Shown: piece after piece, positions 52,555 to 60,418 of the stretch
Layout: every line of letters begins with the position of its first letter
Position numbering within the stretch: the first letter of the stretch is position 1
DNA from: Halobacteriovoraceae bacterium
Lineage (GTDB): Bacteria; Bdellovibrionota; Bacteriovoracia; Bacteriovoracales; Bacteriovoracaceae
Length of the DNA: 64,000 nucleotides
Assembly (NCBI GenBank): GCA_002718735.1
Contig: PBFR01000022.1
Location: forward strand, 1-64,000
Reading direction: 5' to 3'
Position numbers and translations under genes: made by a program
Notes under the pieces: generated by a model
What the model was told of the DNA's origin: nothing
What the model saw: the letters and a program-made list of their open reading frames with translations, nothing else
The model's database searches: none

Positions 52555-53580
52555 ATGAAAAATTTGATTTATCTAGCACTACTGATGCCTTGTTTGGGCA
52601 ATGCTTTAGAGTTCACCCTCAACAATGTCAATTGTGGGTCTTTAAATGCATCTGACTGTAACGCTCTTCAAGATGATATTAGAAACTTTGAAGACCTACC
52701 TGATGTTTCGATTGATAAATACGCTGATGGCGTTTCTGATGCCAACGCTTTTGCTCTTAAAGGGCAATCAAGTGATTATGCTGATAACTTCTCGTTTATA
52801 ACTGTTAAGCCTTCATTTGGTATTGCAATTAAAGGTGACCCAGAGCTTCTTTCTGATGATCCTGAAAGTGCTGAAGGTATTGGTTTAGGTGCAGCTCTTA
52901 GTGTTGGACTCAACATGAGCCTCCTTCCAGTTAACAAAATTGGGCCTATCGACTTTAATAAACTAGATGTTTTCGTAAGTTTTATGAGCTACAGCATAAG
53001 CCAAGACTCAGATGGAACAGAAATTGACGGTGAGATCGGCTCATTTGGTGTTTTTGCAAGATATAGACTAATAGATAGCGTAGACATTGTTCCAGGCTAC
53101 CTCGTTGAGTGGGGTGGACTACACCTGCACACAGGTATCCAGAGATCTTCAATGAACATTGATGTCAACCAGAACCTAGATAATGAAACGGTTACCTCTG
53201 GCGGACTAAATGCAGAATTTCAAAATGGCTTTGCAAGATTTGGTCTTGAAACAGAAAACACCTCTATACCTATAGAAGTATCCACTTTCTTAAGACTTGG
53301 TTACGTATTTACTTTTTATGGTGGAGCTGGGTTTGACTACACTTTTGGTTCTTCTGACATCACATTTAATGCAGATGGAGACATCTCAGAGTCAGGATCA
53401 GGCTTTAGTGCTGAGGTTGCCGCTTCAGAAGGTGCTGACGGTGGGCCAGAAGCTACAGCTTTCAGAAGCTTTGCAGGTCTCCAGTTTAACGTACCTTTTG
53501 CTAGACTTTATGCTCAATTCAATAAAGGAATTGGCAACGACCTAAATGGTGTAAATCTTGGAGCAAAGTTTACTTGGTAA
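52555..53580 (+). CDS. outer-membrane protein of the exported barrel type
   Basis: 341 residues, signal peptide about 1-17 (CLGNAL). A polar N-terminal segment has a short Cys pair (NCGSLNASDC). The rest has Gly- and aromatic-rich strands (FSFITVKPSFGIAIKG, LGAALSVGLNMSLLP, FLRLGYVFTFYGGAGFDY) ending KFTW, which fits a barrel of about 12-14 strands. It lies between a helicase gene (divergent) and a strong terminator, with AAAAGGA before the ATG. Function unknown. Confidence 0.82.
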   Translation: MKNLIYLALLMPCLGNALEFTLNNVNCGSLNASDCNALQDDIRNFEDLPDVSIDKYADGVSDANAFALKGQSSDYADNFSFITVKPSFGIAIKGDPELLSDDPESAEGIGLGAALSVGLNMSLLPVNKIGPIDFNKLDVFVSFMSYSISQDSDGTEIDGEIGSFGVFARYRLIDSVDIVPGYLVEWGGLHLHTGIQRSSMNIDVNQNLDNETVTSGGLNAEFQNGFARFGLETENTSIPIEVSTFLRLGYVFTFYGGAGFDYTFGSSDITFNADGDISESGSGFSAEVAASEGADGGPEATAFRSFAGLQFNVPFARLYAQFNKGIGNDLNGVNLGAKFTW

Positions 53581-53609
53581 ATTTAATATAACTTTTCACT
53601 TCTACCTCA

Positions 53610-53635
53610 GGGGCGTTAAACCGCCCCTTTTTTTA
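53610..53635. terminator. terminator after the outer-membrane protein gene
   Basis: GGGGCG / CGCCCC (53610-53615, 53622-53627) is followed by a T-run. The last codons of the convergent small gene on the minus strand lie inside this stem. Confidence 0.9.
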
Positions 53636-53816
53636 TTCTCTTACTCGCTTGAATCCTTCTATAGGCAGAAGACTCAGATAAACCAAACTCACATACACAG
53701 AACTTCAATAACGTTTTGTAACCAAGCTCTTTGTACTTATGGTCTTCCATCGCCGCTATAATAAGCTTTAGTAGTTTCTCCTCTTTTTCATAACTCCCCT
53801 TAGTCTTTGCGGCCAT
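53616..53816 (-). CDS. 66-residue protein like the N-terminal module of Bdellovibrio-type HNH nucleases
   Basis: The pattern KELGYKTLLKFCVCEFGLSE followed by SSAYRRIQASKRI matches the short helical module that precedes HNH nuclease domains in Bdellovibrio-like bacteria (LGYxSLxxFxxxxLGYSxxxAxRRIxA). Only that module is present here, with no HNH motif. ATG at 53816 has AGGAGG at a good distance and overlaps the nuclease-gene stop by 17 bases, so it is probably coupled. Its 3' end lies in a terminator hairpin. It may be a truncated gene or a real small regulator. Confidence 0.55.
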   Translation of the reverse strand: MAAKTKGSYEKEEKLLKLIIAAMEDHKYKELGYKTLLKFCVCEFGLSESSAYRRIQASKRIKKGAV

Positions 53817-54345
53817 GCCCCCTCCTCTTGAGTCTTCTGTGAGCATGAGGGTCCAAGAAACCAAACGTTCTCCAAATACCAAGCCTTTTTCTTTTTGCAG
53901 ATATCTCTGCGGAGAAATAATCAACCTTCTGAGCAATAGTCTGGAATGTATAGTTCTTGTAGATTAATGCCATGCCACGCTCAACCATCAAAAGATTAAG
54001 ACTGGTCTCCCCTCTAAACACCTCTCCAAGGAACCTTCCATATCTGTCTTTCTGAATAATATTCACGTGAATTTCCCTGCCAAGACAATGCCGTTTCAAC
54101 AACTGAGTCGACCAAATTCCAATGGGTTTGGAATCAAAGGCCATCTGCGACTTTTCTGGGGCATCAATGAAGGCCATTCTTATTTTTATAGACCTTAGCC
54201 CATAGTCCACCTCAATCGTATCCCCATCCAAAACCCTAGAGCACTCACCTCTAACCCTCTTAATTTTGTGTGCCGGCAGCAACAAAATAAGAGGAATACA
54301 CGCCACACATAAAATCTTTACCCTAACCACTTGCTTTTGTTTCAC
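53800..54345 (-). CDS. thermonuclease (SNase-like) with N-terminal membrane segment
   Basis: 181 residues. Staphylococcal-nuclease landmarks are RVLDGDTIEVDY (Asp pair binding Ca, about 37-48), IRMAFIDAPE (catalytic Arg and Asp), DRYGRFLGEVF (second Arg region) and LMVERGMALIYK with the third conserved part. A hydrophobic segment about residues 8-23 is a signal or anchor, so it should act outside the cytoplasm on DNA or RNA, for example prey nucleic acid. GTG at 54345 has AAAGGA seven bases upstream; ATG at 54375 has no site. Confidence 0.82.
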   Translation of the reverse strand: MKQKQVVRVKILCVACIPLILLLPAHKIKRVRGECSRVLDGDTIEVDYGLRSIKIRMAFIDAPEKSQMAFDSKPIGIWSTQLLKRHCLGREIHVNIIQKDRYGRFLGEVFRGETSLNLLMVERGMALIYKNYTFQTIAQKVDYFSAEISAKRKRLGIWRTFGFLDPHAHRRLKRRGHGRKD

Positions 54346-54407
54346 AATCGTATCCTTTGAGTTAGTATCCCCCATCAACTCAAAGGAAATTTAAAAAGTC
54401 GCAAACT

Positions 54408-55550
54408 ATGGAAATTACAAAAGAAGTAAACAAACACTTTAAATATAAACTCATTCACAAAGATAAAAACTGCAATGCTCGAGCTGGTGTTATCATTACT
54501 CCACATGGAGAGATTCCAACACCAGTGTTTATGCCTGTAGGCACACACGGTGCGATTAAGGCCCTTCAGCCAAATCAACTGAAGGATATGGATATTCCAA
54601 TTATCCTATCAAACACTTACCACTTACACCTTACCCCAGGCTCAGACCTTGTTAAGAAGGCCGGTGGACTTCATAAGTTTATGGCCTGGGACAGACCAAT
54701 ACTGACAGATAGTGGTGGATTCCAAGTTTTCTCACTTCAAGGAAACAGCATCACTGAGGAAGGATCAAAGTTTAAAGGCCCTAAAGGAAAGGATATTCTG
54801 CTAACTCCAGAGACATCAATACAGATTCAACAAAACCTTGGCTCTGATATCATGATGGCCTTTGATGAATGTATTCCATCCCCTGCTGATAAAAAGTACG
54901 TAAAGAGAAGTATCGATAGAACTCACAGGTGGCTAGATCGTTGTATCAACTCTTGGGATAATCCCAAGCAGGCACTTTTTGGAATCATTCAAGGCTCAAC
55001 TTATGATGAGTTTAGAGATGAGTGTTTGGAAGAAGTTGTTAAAAGAGATCTTCCAGGTTACGCAATTGGCGGTGTAAGTGTTGGCGAGGGGCCAGAACTA
55101 ATGGAGAAAGCAGTTAAATATGTTGCTCCTAAAATGCCAGAAGACAAACCTAGATATGTTATGGGTGTTGGCATGCCTGAAGATCTATTTATGATTTGGG
55201 AAAACGGAGTGGACATGAGTGATTGTATCATTCCAACTAAGTTTGCAAGAGGTGGAACGCTATTCACAAACAGAGGTAAGATTAGGATTACCCACAAAAA
55301 CTATAGAAGAGACTTCTTCCCTATTGAGCCAAACCTTAAAGACTATGTGAATTCAAACTTCACTCGTGCATATATAAAACACCTTTTTGATTCCAATGAG
55401 ATCTTGGGACAGATCCTTGCTACCGCGCACAACATTGCCTTTTATAAGTCGTTGGCAGACAGAGCGAGAGAGGCCATACTAGAAGATAGATTTCTAGATT
55501 TTAAAAAGGAGTTTCTAGATGGTTATTCTCGCCAGGATGGTAAAAGGTAG
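54408..55550 (+). CDS. tgt: queuine tRNA-ribosyltransferase, zinc-site variant
   Basis: 380 residues. It exchanges guanine 34 of tRNA for preQ1 by base exchange. Conserved active-site parts are LTDSGGFQVFSL (Asp near 105), MMAFDECIP (Asp near 160), GGVSVGEG and GVDMSDCIIPTKFARGG (nucleophile Asp near 283). In the C-terminal region the normal CxCxxC-His zinc site (ECDCYTC in E. coli) aligns without gaps to PNLKDYVN. All three cysteines are lost (Leu, Asp, Asn) while the later His (TAHN) is kept. It may bind zinc differently or not at all. It belongs to the queuosine pathway with queE in this window. The start has no obvious ribosome site. Confidence 0.9.
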   Translation: MEITKEVNKHFKYKLIHKDKNCNARAGVIITPHGEIPTPVFMPVGTHGAIKALQPNQLKDMDIPIILSNTYHLHLTPGSDLVKKAGGLHKFMAWDRPILTDSGGFQVFSLQGNSITEEGSKFKGPKGKDILLTPETSIQIQQNLGSDIMMAFDECIPSPADKKYVKRSIDRTHRWLDRCINSWDNPKQALFGIIQGSTYDEFRDECLEEVVKRDLPGYAIGGVSVGEGPELMEKAVKYVAPKMPEDKPRYVMGVGMPEDLFMIWENGVDMSDCIIPTKFARGGTLFTNRGKIRITHKNYRRDFFPIEPNLKDYVNSNFTRAYIKHLFDSNEILGQILATAHNIAFYKSLADRAREAILEDRFLDFKKEFLDGYSRQDGKR

Positions 55551-56313
55551 TTCACTTCTATTTGGTTTATTTTTTCTAGCTTCTTGTGCAAACAAAGTTA
55601 GAGTCCACACACCCGCACCTCTCTTTATGACGGCCGAAGCAACTGGCAAGTCTCTGGGAGGAGAATTCCTATTTAGCGTCATGGGTGGAACTGAAGGATC
55701 TATTGATCTTGATAGCGACGACCTCGATGGACCACTTGCACTAAGAAATGATGTTGCACCAATGAACATGCACTTGGGACTAGGGATCGTAGAGAAAGTA
55801 GATTTCTACTTGAGAAGCTCTCTAGCAGAAAGTCCTGGTGCTTTAGGACTCAAATGGCAACTATTGGGCAAAACAAAACAAGAGGCGCAAAAAGGTGATC
55901 ATGCTTTGGCAATATTCCTAGGAGGAGGCTCTGCCCAGTCGTCCAGAGAGTCTGATGACATTTTCGATGGAGACAGTGATTCAGACTTTGAGGCTGAAGC
56001 AGATCAAACACTCAGAGAGATTGGGGTAATATACAGTTATAGAACTGGAGAAACCTCTGTCACCTACTCTTCCTTTAGAGTGGGCACTCATGATCTAGAA
56101 GTGGATATTACCAAAGACAACTCTACGCCATCTTTAGAGGGTGAGACTTATGAAGCAAAGACAACCTTTGTAAATGCTTCAGTTGGTATAAAAAGATATT
56201 GGAAGAGCAAGACAGCCTCTTTGGAGCTAGCTGCACAAAATACAAACTGGTCAAATAACGACTCCACCACTTTTGCATTCATTAGCGGTGCCTTGGGTTG
56301 GTATTGGGACTAA
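55519..56313 (+). CDS. lipoprotein of unknown function (first of two paralogues)
   Basis: 264 residues with lipobox (FFLASC, about Cys23). The mature protein is beta-rich and Gly/Ser/Asp-rich, with an acidic DIFDGDSDSDFEAEADQ loop and strands such as YSYRTGETSVTYSSFRVG and a WYWD end, suggesting a barrel or curled sheet. AAAGGAG lies 7 bases before ATG 55519. It overlaps the tgt end by 32 bases and the next gene by 16, so all three are probably co-transcribed. Confidence 0.75.
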   Translation: MVILARMVKGSSLLFGLFFLASCANKVRVHTPAPLFMTAEATGKSLGGEFLFSVMGGTEGSIDLDSDDLDGPLALRNDVAPMNMHLGLGIVEKVDFYLRSSLAESPGALGLKWQLLGKTKQEAQKGDHALAIFLGGGSAQSSRESDDIFDGDSDSDFEAEADQTLREIGVIYSYRTGETSVTYSSFRVGTHDLEVDITKDNSTPSLEGETYEAKTTFVNASVGIKRYWKSKTASLELAAQNTNWSNNDSTTFAFISGALGWYWD

Positions 56314-57065
56314 TACATTTATTCTTAATTTTCTTTCTAACAAGTTGTGGGGGTGGTCTTTTAAGAACATTAACCCCCACGACAAATCTTCTCACTTCTG
56401 AAGTTCAAGGCCGTTTTTTAAAGACAAGTATAGCCGGCACCGCCTCAGACGGCGTAGATACCTCTGCCCCCATAAATGACGAAACAACAAGTTTAAATTT
56501 TGATTCAAAGAAAAGCTTTACTCAAGTTGCGCTCTCACCACAGGTGGGGATATCAAGCAGAGTTGATATCTTTACAAAAATAGGAAGTCACTCGCCCATC
56601 TTATATGGTGTAAAGTGGCAGATGTTCGGCACCCCCAAAGAGTTGGCCATGAGAAACTCCAACTCGTTTTCAATATACATGTCAGGAGGAAGAAATCGAT
56701 ACCAAGCTCAATGGGAGTCCAACTTCCCTTCGACAAGCTTTTTCAAGGCAAATAGAATTCACACCCTGATTGACTATGGCTTTTTGTTTGGACGAAGGCT
56801 TCTCGATGAACTTCTACTGTATTCTAGATATTCTGTTTTAATTGATGAAACCCATGGCAAATTCGACTATGAGGATAACCCAAACCTTGATCAAACTAAA
56901 TTTAGTTTAGAAGGAAAGCACAGGTCTCTAGGCCTTGGGCTCTTGTGGCACAGTCCTAAGGTTAACATAGGGCTTGAATACTCCCAGCTCAAGACAAACT
57001 GGAAGAGTGCCTCAAACACTACCTCAGACAGCATTCTATTTATCCTTTCAAGAGACTTTGATTAG
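56298..57065 (+). CDS. lipoprotein of unknown function (second of two paralogues)
   Basis: 255 residues starting at TTG (or another TTG six bases later). Lipobox FFLTSC, about Cys17. It shares the layout of the preceding gene: LL/TP segment after Cys, a central VALSPQVGISSRVDIFTKIGS / PILYGVKWQMFG stretch (compare LGLKWQLLGK upstream), and a SILFILSRDFD end. The pair looks like an old duplication. The strongly overlapping start suggests coupling. Function unknown. Confidence 0.72.
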   Translation: MVLGLIHLFLIFFLTSCGGGLLRTLTPTTNLLTSEVQGRFLKTSIAGTASDGVDTSAPINDETTSLNFDSKKSFTQVALSPQVGISSRVDIFTKIGSHSPILYGVKWQMFGTPKELAMRNSNSFSIYMSGGRNRYQAQWESNFPSTSFFKANRIHTLIDYGFLFGRRLLDELLLYSRYSVLIDETHGKFDYEDNPNLDQTKFSLEGKHRSLGLGLLWHSPKVNIGLEYSQLKTNWKSASNTTSDSILFILSRDFD

Positions 57066-57120
57066 AAAATTTTATTAAGAATAGTCTTAATATTTCTTAA
57101 TCTTTTGACGAATAGGAATC

Positions 57121-57381
57121 ATGAAAAAAGATGCATGCGCTATTTGCGAACTTGTATTCAATACCCTTTCTCCAGCGACTAATACCCAACAAGTCTTTGG
57201 GCCAAATAGCTCTGGCGAAATTATGTTATGCAGAAGGCATGATAAAGAGTTTTTCCTTTGTGGCCAGGACGCAATAATAAGAAACTACTGGGACAAATTT
57301 GATTTCGACAATCAAAATCAAAAGAAAATCATTAGAATATTTATCGATATTTACGAAAAAAGAAATCGTGAAGCGGCCTAG
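57121..57381 (+). CDS. small cysteine-containing protein
   Basis: 86 residues. CAICEL at residues 6-11, with Cys37 and Cys47 in LCRRHDKEFFLCGQ, form a likely zinc-binding set with a nearby His. The C-terminal half is charged and helical. AGGA precedes the ATG by four bases. It overlaps the convergent gene by four bases. No function is claimed. Confidence 0.65.
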   Translation: MKKDACAICELVFNTLSPATNTQQVFGPNSSGEIMLCRRHDKEFFLCGQDAIIRNYWDKFDFDNQNQKKIIRIFIDIYEKRNREAA

Positions 57382-58682
57382 CGACTTCCTCTAATCAAAG
57401 AATTAAAGTACCCCTGCTTACCTGGATGATATTTTCCTGCGTCTTCTGCAAGCTCTGTGAGGTACTCTTTCTTTCTTCCAAGCTTAACTGCAGACTCTAA
57501 AAGTATCTCGTAAACATAAAAATCCCGAACCCCCTTGGAGGTGAGGTCCACACCATTTTTAAAGATTTTGTCAGGACTCTCTCCTGACAGAGCCGAGGCC
57601 CTGTACCGAGGGACACTAACAACATTCTCAAGCTCCTCTTGCTCCTCCATTTCCTCTATAAGCTCTCCAACTAATTCAAACTCTTTTAGGTCACAAAGAT
57701 TGCCAAGGGCCTGTTCAATAATATTATTCTTATTAAATGAGAACCTGATAGCGCTTACATTTGCTTCTATAGCTTTTTCTCTGTCTTTAGAGAATAACTG
57801 ATTAGAGCTCAATACAAGACCTGCCGCAAGAAAGTTCGCAACTCCTCTCTCTTTTAAGTCGTCAGGATTTGCTGTTCTTGAAAAATCTAAAATGGCGTCA
57901 TAGTTCTCAGATAGAATAGAGGTCTTGATGAACGATTGGAGATAGTCAGTTGAGAGGTAATACTTTTCAATCAAGATCTGAGCTTGCTCAAAAGCCTCAG
58001 AAAAACGCTTAAGCTCAACAAGGTTTTCAAATAGTCTTTTTTTAAGGAGGTAGTCCAAAGAGTTACCCTCTCCAACCTCAAGGAGTGTTGCAACTCCCTC
58101 AGAGGTCTCACCCTTCTCAAGCTTCATTAGACCTTCAATGATTCTAACATCAGGGGCGTCCACACTTCCTTTTTGTTCGCATACTCTAAGAAAGGCCTCT
58201 ACCTTTTCGAAGTTTTTAAGTGCAAGGTTTTCATAGGCCTTGTACTTTGCTTTCTCAAAGCCTGTGAATGCCGCTTTTGTATCAAGAGCATTTTTAATCT
58301 GCTGATTTAAGTCATTGGCAGTATAAGGCTTTTGAATAAGGCCATCTAATTGATAGTCTAGGCACAGGTTATTCCCTATAGGATCTTCTTCATCACTTAC
58401 AAGATAACAAAGATCTTCTGCTCTGTTGAGGTTCATACTCCGGTACAGCTCTAATAACTCATCAGGCCTTTTATCTTTTAGTTCAGTTGCCACTAAAAGG
58501 ATCTTTGGCTTTATTTCTTCGAGTGGTTTTGATGCATCTCTATAGTTCTCATAGCTATGAATCATTTCCGGGTGGACACCCAATTCGTTAAAAGCTTTTT
58601 TCCAAGAAGTTCGATCCAACTTATTGCTTGTAACGAGGAAAATGTGTTTTCTAGACAAAAAGTCTTTAGCTGTTTTTTTCAT
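57378..58682 (-). CDS. receiver-like protein with a C-terminal helical repeat (TPR-like) region
   Basis: 434 residues. Residues about 12-135 form a CheY-like receiver (HIFLVTSNKLDRTSWKKAFNELG, KPKILLVATELKD, LIQKPYTANDLNQQIKNAL with the conserved Lys-Pro). The usual phosphoryl-Asp position reads ATEL, so it is not clearly phosphorylated. The rest is helical, with segments such as VATLLEVGEGNSLD and LVELKRFSEAFEQAQILIEKYY typical of TPR-like repeats. It probably joins signalling proteins. It belongs with the receiver family of this window. Confidence 0.75.
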   Translation of the reverse strand: MKKTAKDFLSRKHIFLVTSNKLDRTSWKKAFNELGVHPEMIHSYENYRDASKPLEEIKPKILLVATELKDKRPDELLELYRSMNLNRAEDLCYLVSDEEDPIGNNLCLDYQLDGLIQKPYTANDLNQQIKNALDTKAAFTGFEKAKYKAYENLALKNFEKVEAFLRVCEQKGSVDAPDVRIIEGLMKLEKGETSEGVATLLEVGEGNSLDYLLKKRLFENLVELKRFSEAFEQAQILIEKYYLSTDYLQSFIKTSILSENYDAILDFSRTANPDDLKERGVANFLAAGLVLSSNQLFSKDREKAIEANVSAIRFSFNKNNIIEQALGNLCDLKEFELVGELIEEMEEQEELENVVSVPRYRASALSGESPDKIFKNGVDLTSKGVRDFYVYEILLESAVKLGRKKEYLTELAEDAGKYHPGKQGYFNSLIRGSR

Positions 58683-58732
58683 AGTAGTGCCGACATTATA
58701 TTCGGCACTACACTACTTCTTCTTAAGAAAAC

Positions 58733-59848
58733 TTAACAATTTTCAATCGCTTGAGAGATTATTTTTGTAAGTTTCTCGAGATTCTCATAACTTACGTTGT
58801 GAAAAAGTGAAATTCTAAACTGATTTTTTCCAAGCTTTCTATAGCTGTCGATATCATAAACTGCTTTCTGCTCTCTGAGTGTTGCAAGCAAATCCTTAAC
58901 AGGATATTTTTCATCAACATTGATAGTTGCAACAGATGTAGATCTAAAATTTTCATCTGAAATGTATGGTTCCAAATAATCTTTAGACTGTGCCCAATCA
59001 TAAACAAGTTTTGCTTTCTTATTTGCAAGCTCTATTACTTTGTCATAGCCAAGCTCGTTCATTGCTTTAACTTGTTCATTAAGAAAGAAAATTGTTGAAA
59101 TAGATGGAGTATTATAGGTTTGGTTTTTTCTGGAATTGTCGATGGCAAGTTTCCAACTCATAATTTCTGGGATGTACCTGTCAGTTTGAGCGATCTTTTC
59201 AGATCTTTTTATTGCCTTAGGAGACATAATAGAAACCCAAAAACCACCCTCGCTTGCAAAAATCTTTTGGGGAGAGAAAAAGAACACATCACAAAGCTCC
59301 AAATTTAGAGGAACCTGTCCAGCACCACTCGTTCCATCCACAGCAACAAGCGCATCTTTATCTCTAACATCTGGTAGTTCAGTAATAATGACTCCAGTAG
59401 AAGTTTCATTCAAGGTTGCACAGATCATGTCATGGCCATCTACAATCTTTGGGTTAATGCCATTACCAATTCCTGCATCTTCCAACTTTGCTTCCACTCC
59501 AGGAATCTTTGCGTGAGACTTTTGCCACTTACTTGAAAACTCTCCAGTTACAAAGTGGACTGAGGACTTTTCAACAAGCCCTAAACCAATCATGTCAAAG
59601 AGAAAAGTTGCACCACCGTTACCCAGAACTACCTCGTAGCCTTCTGGAATATTAAAATATTTGGCTATCCCCTCTTGCACTTCTTTCACAAGGTTTTTAA
59701 CAGCCGGCTTTCTGTGGGACGTACCCAGCAACTCAGTACCAGTCTTGGCAAGATTTTCAATATATTCAACAGGAATCAAAGACGGCCCCACCCCAAATCT
59801 TGGGTCTGAAGGCATTAACTCTTTTGGGACTTTGTAGTTTTCAAACAT
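58733..59848 (-). CDS. serC: phosphoserine aminotransferase
   Basis: 371 residues. It converts phosphohydroxypyruvate to phosphoserine with PLP (serine pathway). Visible parts are RFGVGPSLIPVEYIENLA at the N-terminus, GTSHRKPAVKNLV, VDGTSGAGQVPL, and FSPQKIFASEGG with the PLP-binding Lys near residue 197. Length and sequence type resemble the actinobacterial-type SerC. GGAG lies six bases before the ATG at 59848. An ATG 12 bases upstream is less well placed. Confidence 0.92.
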   Translation of the reverse strand: MFENYKVPKELMPSDPRFGVGPSLIPVEYIENLAKTGTELLGTSHRKPAVKNLVKEVQEGIAKYFNIPEGYEVVLGNGGATFLFDMIGLGLVEKSSVHFVTGEFSSKWQKSHAKIPGVEAKLEDAGIGNGINPKIVDGHDMICATLNETSTGVIITELPDVRDKDALVAVDGTSGAGQVPLNLELCDVFFFSPQKIFASEGGFWVSIMSPKAIKRSEKIAQTDRYIPEIMSWKLAIDNSRKNQTYNTPSISTIFFLNEQVKAMNELGYDKVIELANKKAKLVYDWAQSKDYLEPYISDENFRSTSVATINVDEKYPVKDLLATLREQKAVYDIDSYRKLGKNQFRISLFHNVSYENLEKLTKIISQAIENC

Positions 59849-59968
59849 TTTCCACTCCATTGGTTGTTTTAATTAATGAATGCGATCATATTATAGATAA
59901 ATATGGTGGGATATAAAACCAATAGTAGATTTTTCTAAGAATTTTTCAGCAAAAGAAGAGTTAACTGA

Positions 59969-60409
59969 TCAGTCTCTTCGGGCCAATAGTCTCTGGTATT
60001 CGCTTAAAGGGTCATTGGTGGTGCTTGAGCCACCTGCTTTTGAATTTTCAATGGCCTTTTTGGCGACCTCAACAAGACCTGCGATGTCTGGCTTTCTAAC
60101 AAAGTCATAGGCACCATACTTACTAGCCTCAATCATGTTGTCTCTGGATCCAAACCCGGTAAAGAAAACAAATGGTACATCATCAGAGAGCATGCGAATC
60201 TTTTTTATGACATCCAAACCTCTTACGCGGGGCATACTGATGTCGCAAATAACAAGATCCACATCTCTGTGCGTGCGAAACATCTTTAAGCCTTCATCTC
60301 CCCCATTGGCAGTGAAGACCTCAAAATCTAAGTTAGAAAAGAAGTCCCCCAAAAGTTGAAGCAATTCTTCTTCATCATCGATTAATAGAATTTTTGATTT
60401 AGTGCTCAT
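59969..60409 (-). CDS. CheY-like response regulator, receiver only
   Basis: 146 residues. All receiver residues are visible: DDEEE (about 12-16), VICDISMPR with the phosphorylated Asp (about 57), FTGFGS and RKPD with the Lys. A basic and Ser-rich tail (about 125-146, ending YQRLLARRD) follows. It lies nine bases downstream of the receiver-PilZ-like gene, so both sit in one operon. No output domain is attached, so it probably acts by binding a partner. Confidence 0.92.
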   Translation of the reverse strand: MSTKSKILLIDDEEELLQLLGDFFSNLDFEVFTANGGDEGLKMFRTHRDVDLVICDISMPRVRGLDVIKKIRMLSDDVPFVFFTGFGSRDNMIEASKYGAYDFVRKPDIAGLVEVAKKAIENSKAGGSSTTNDPLSEYQRLLARRD

Positions 60410-60418
60410 GCTACCCTC

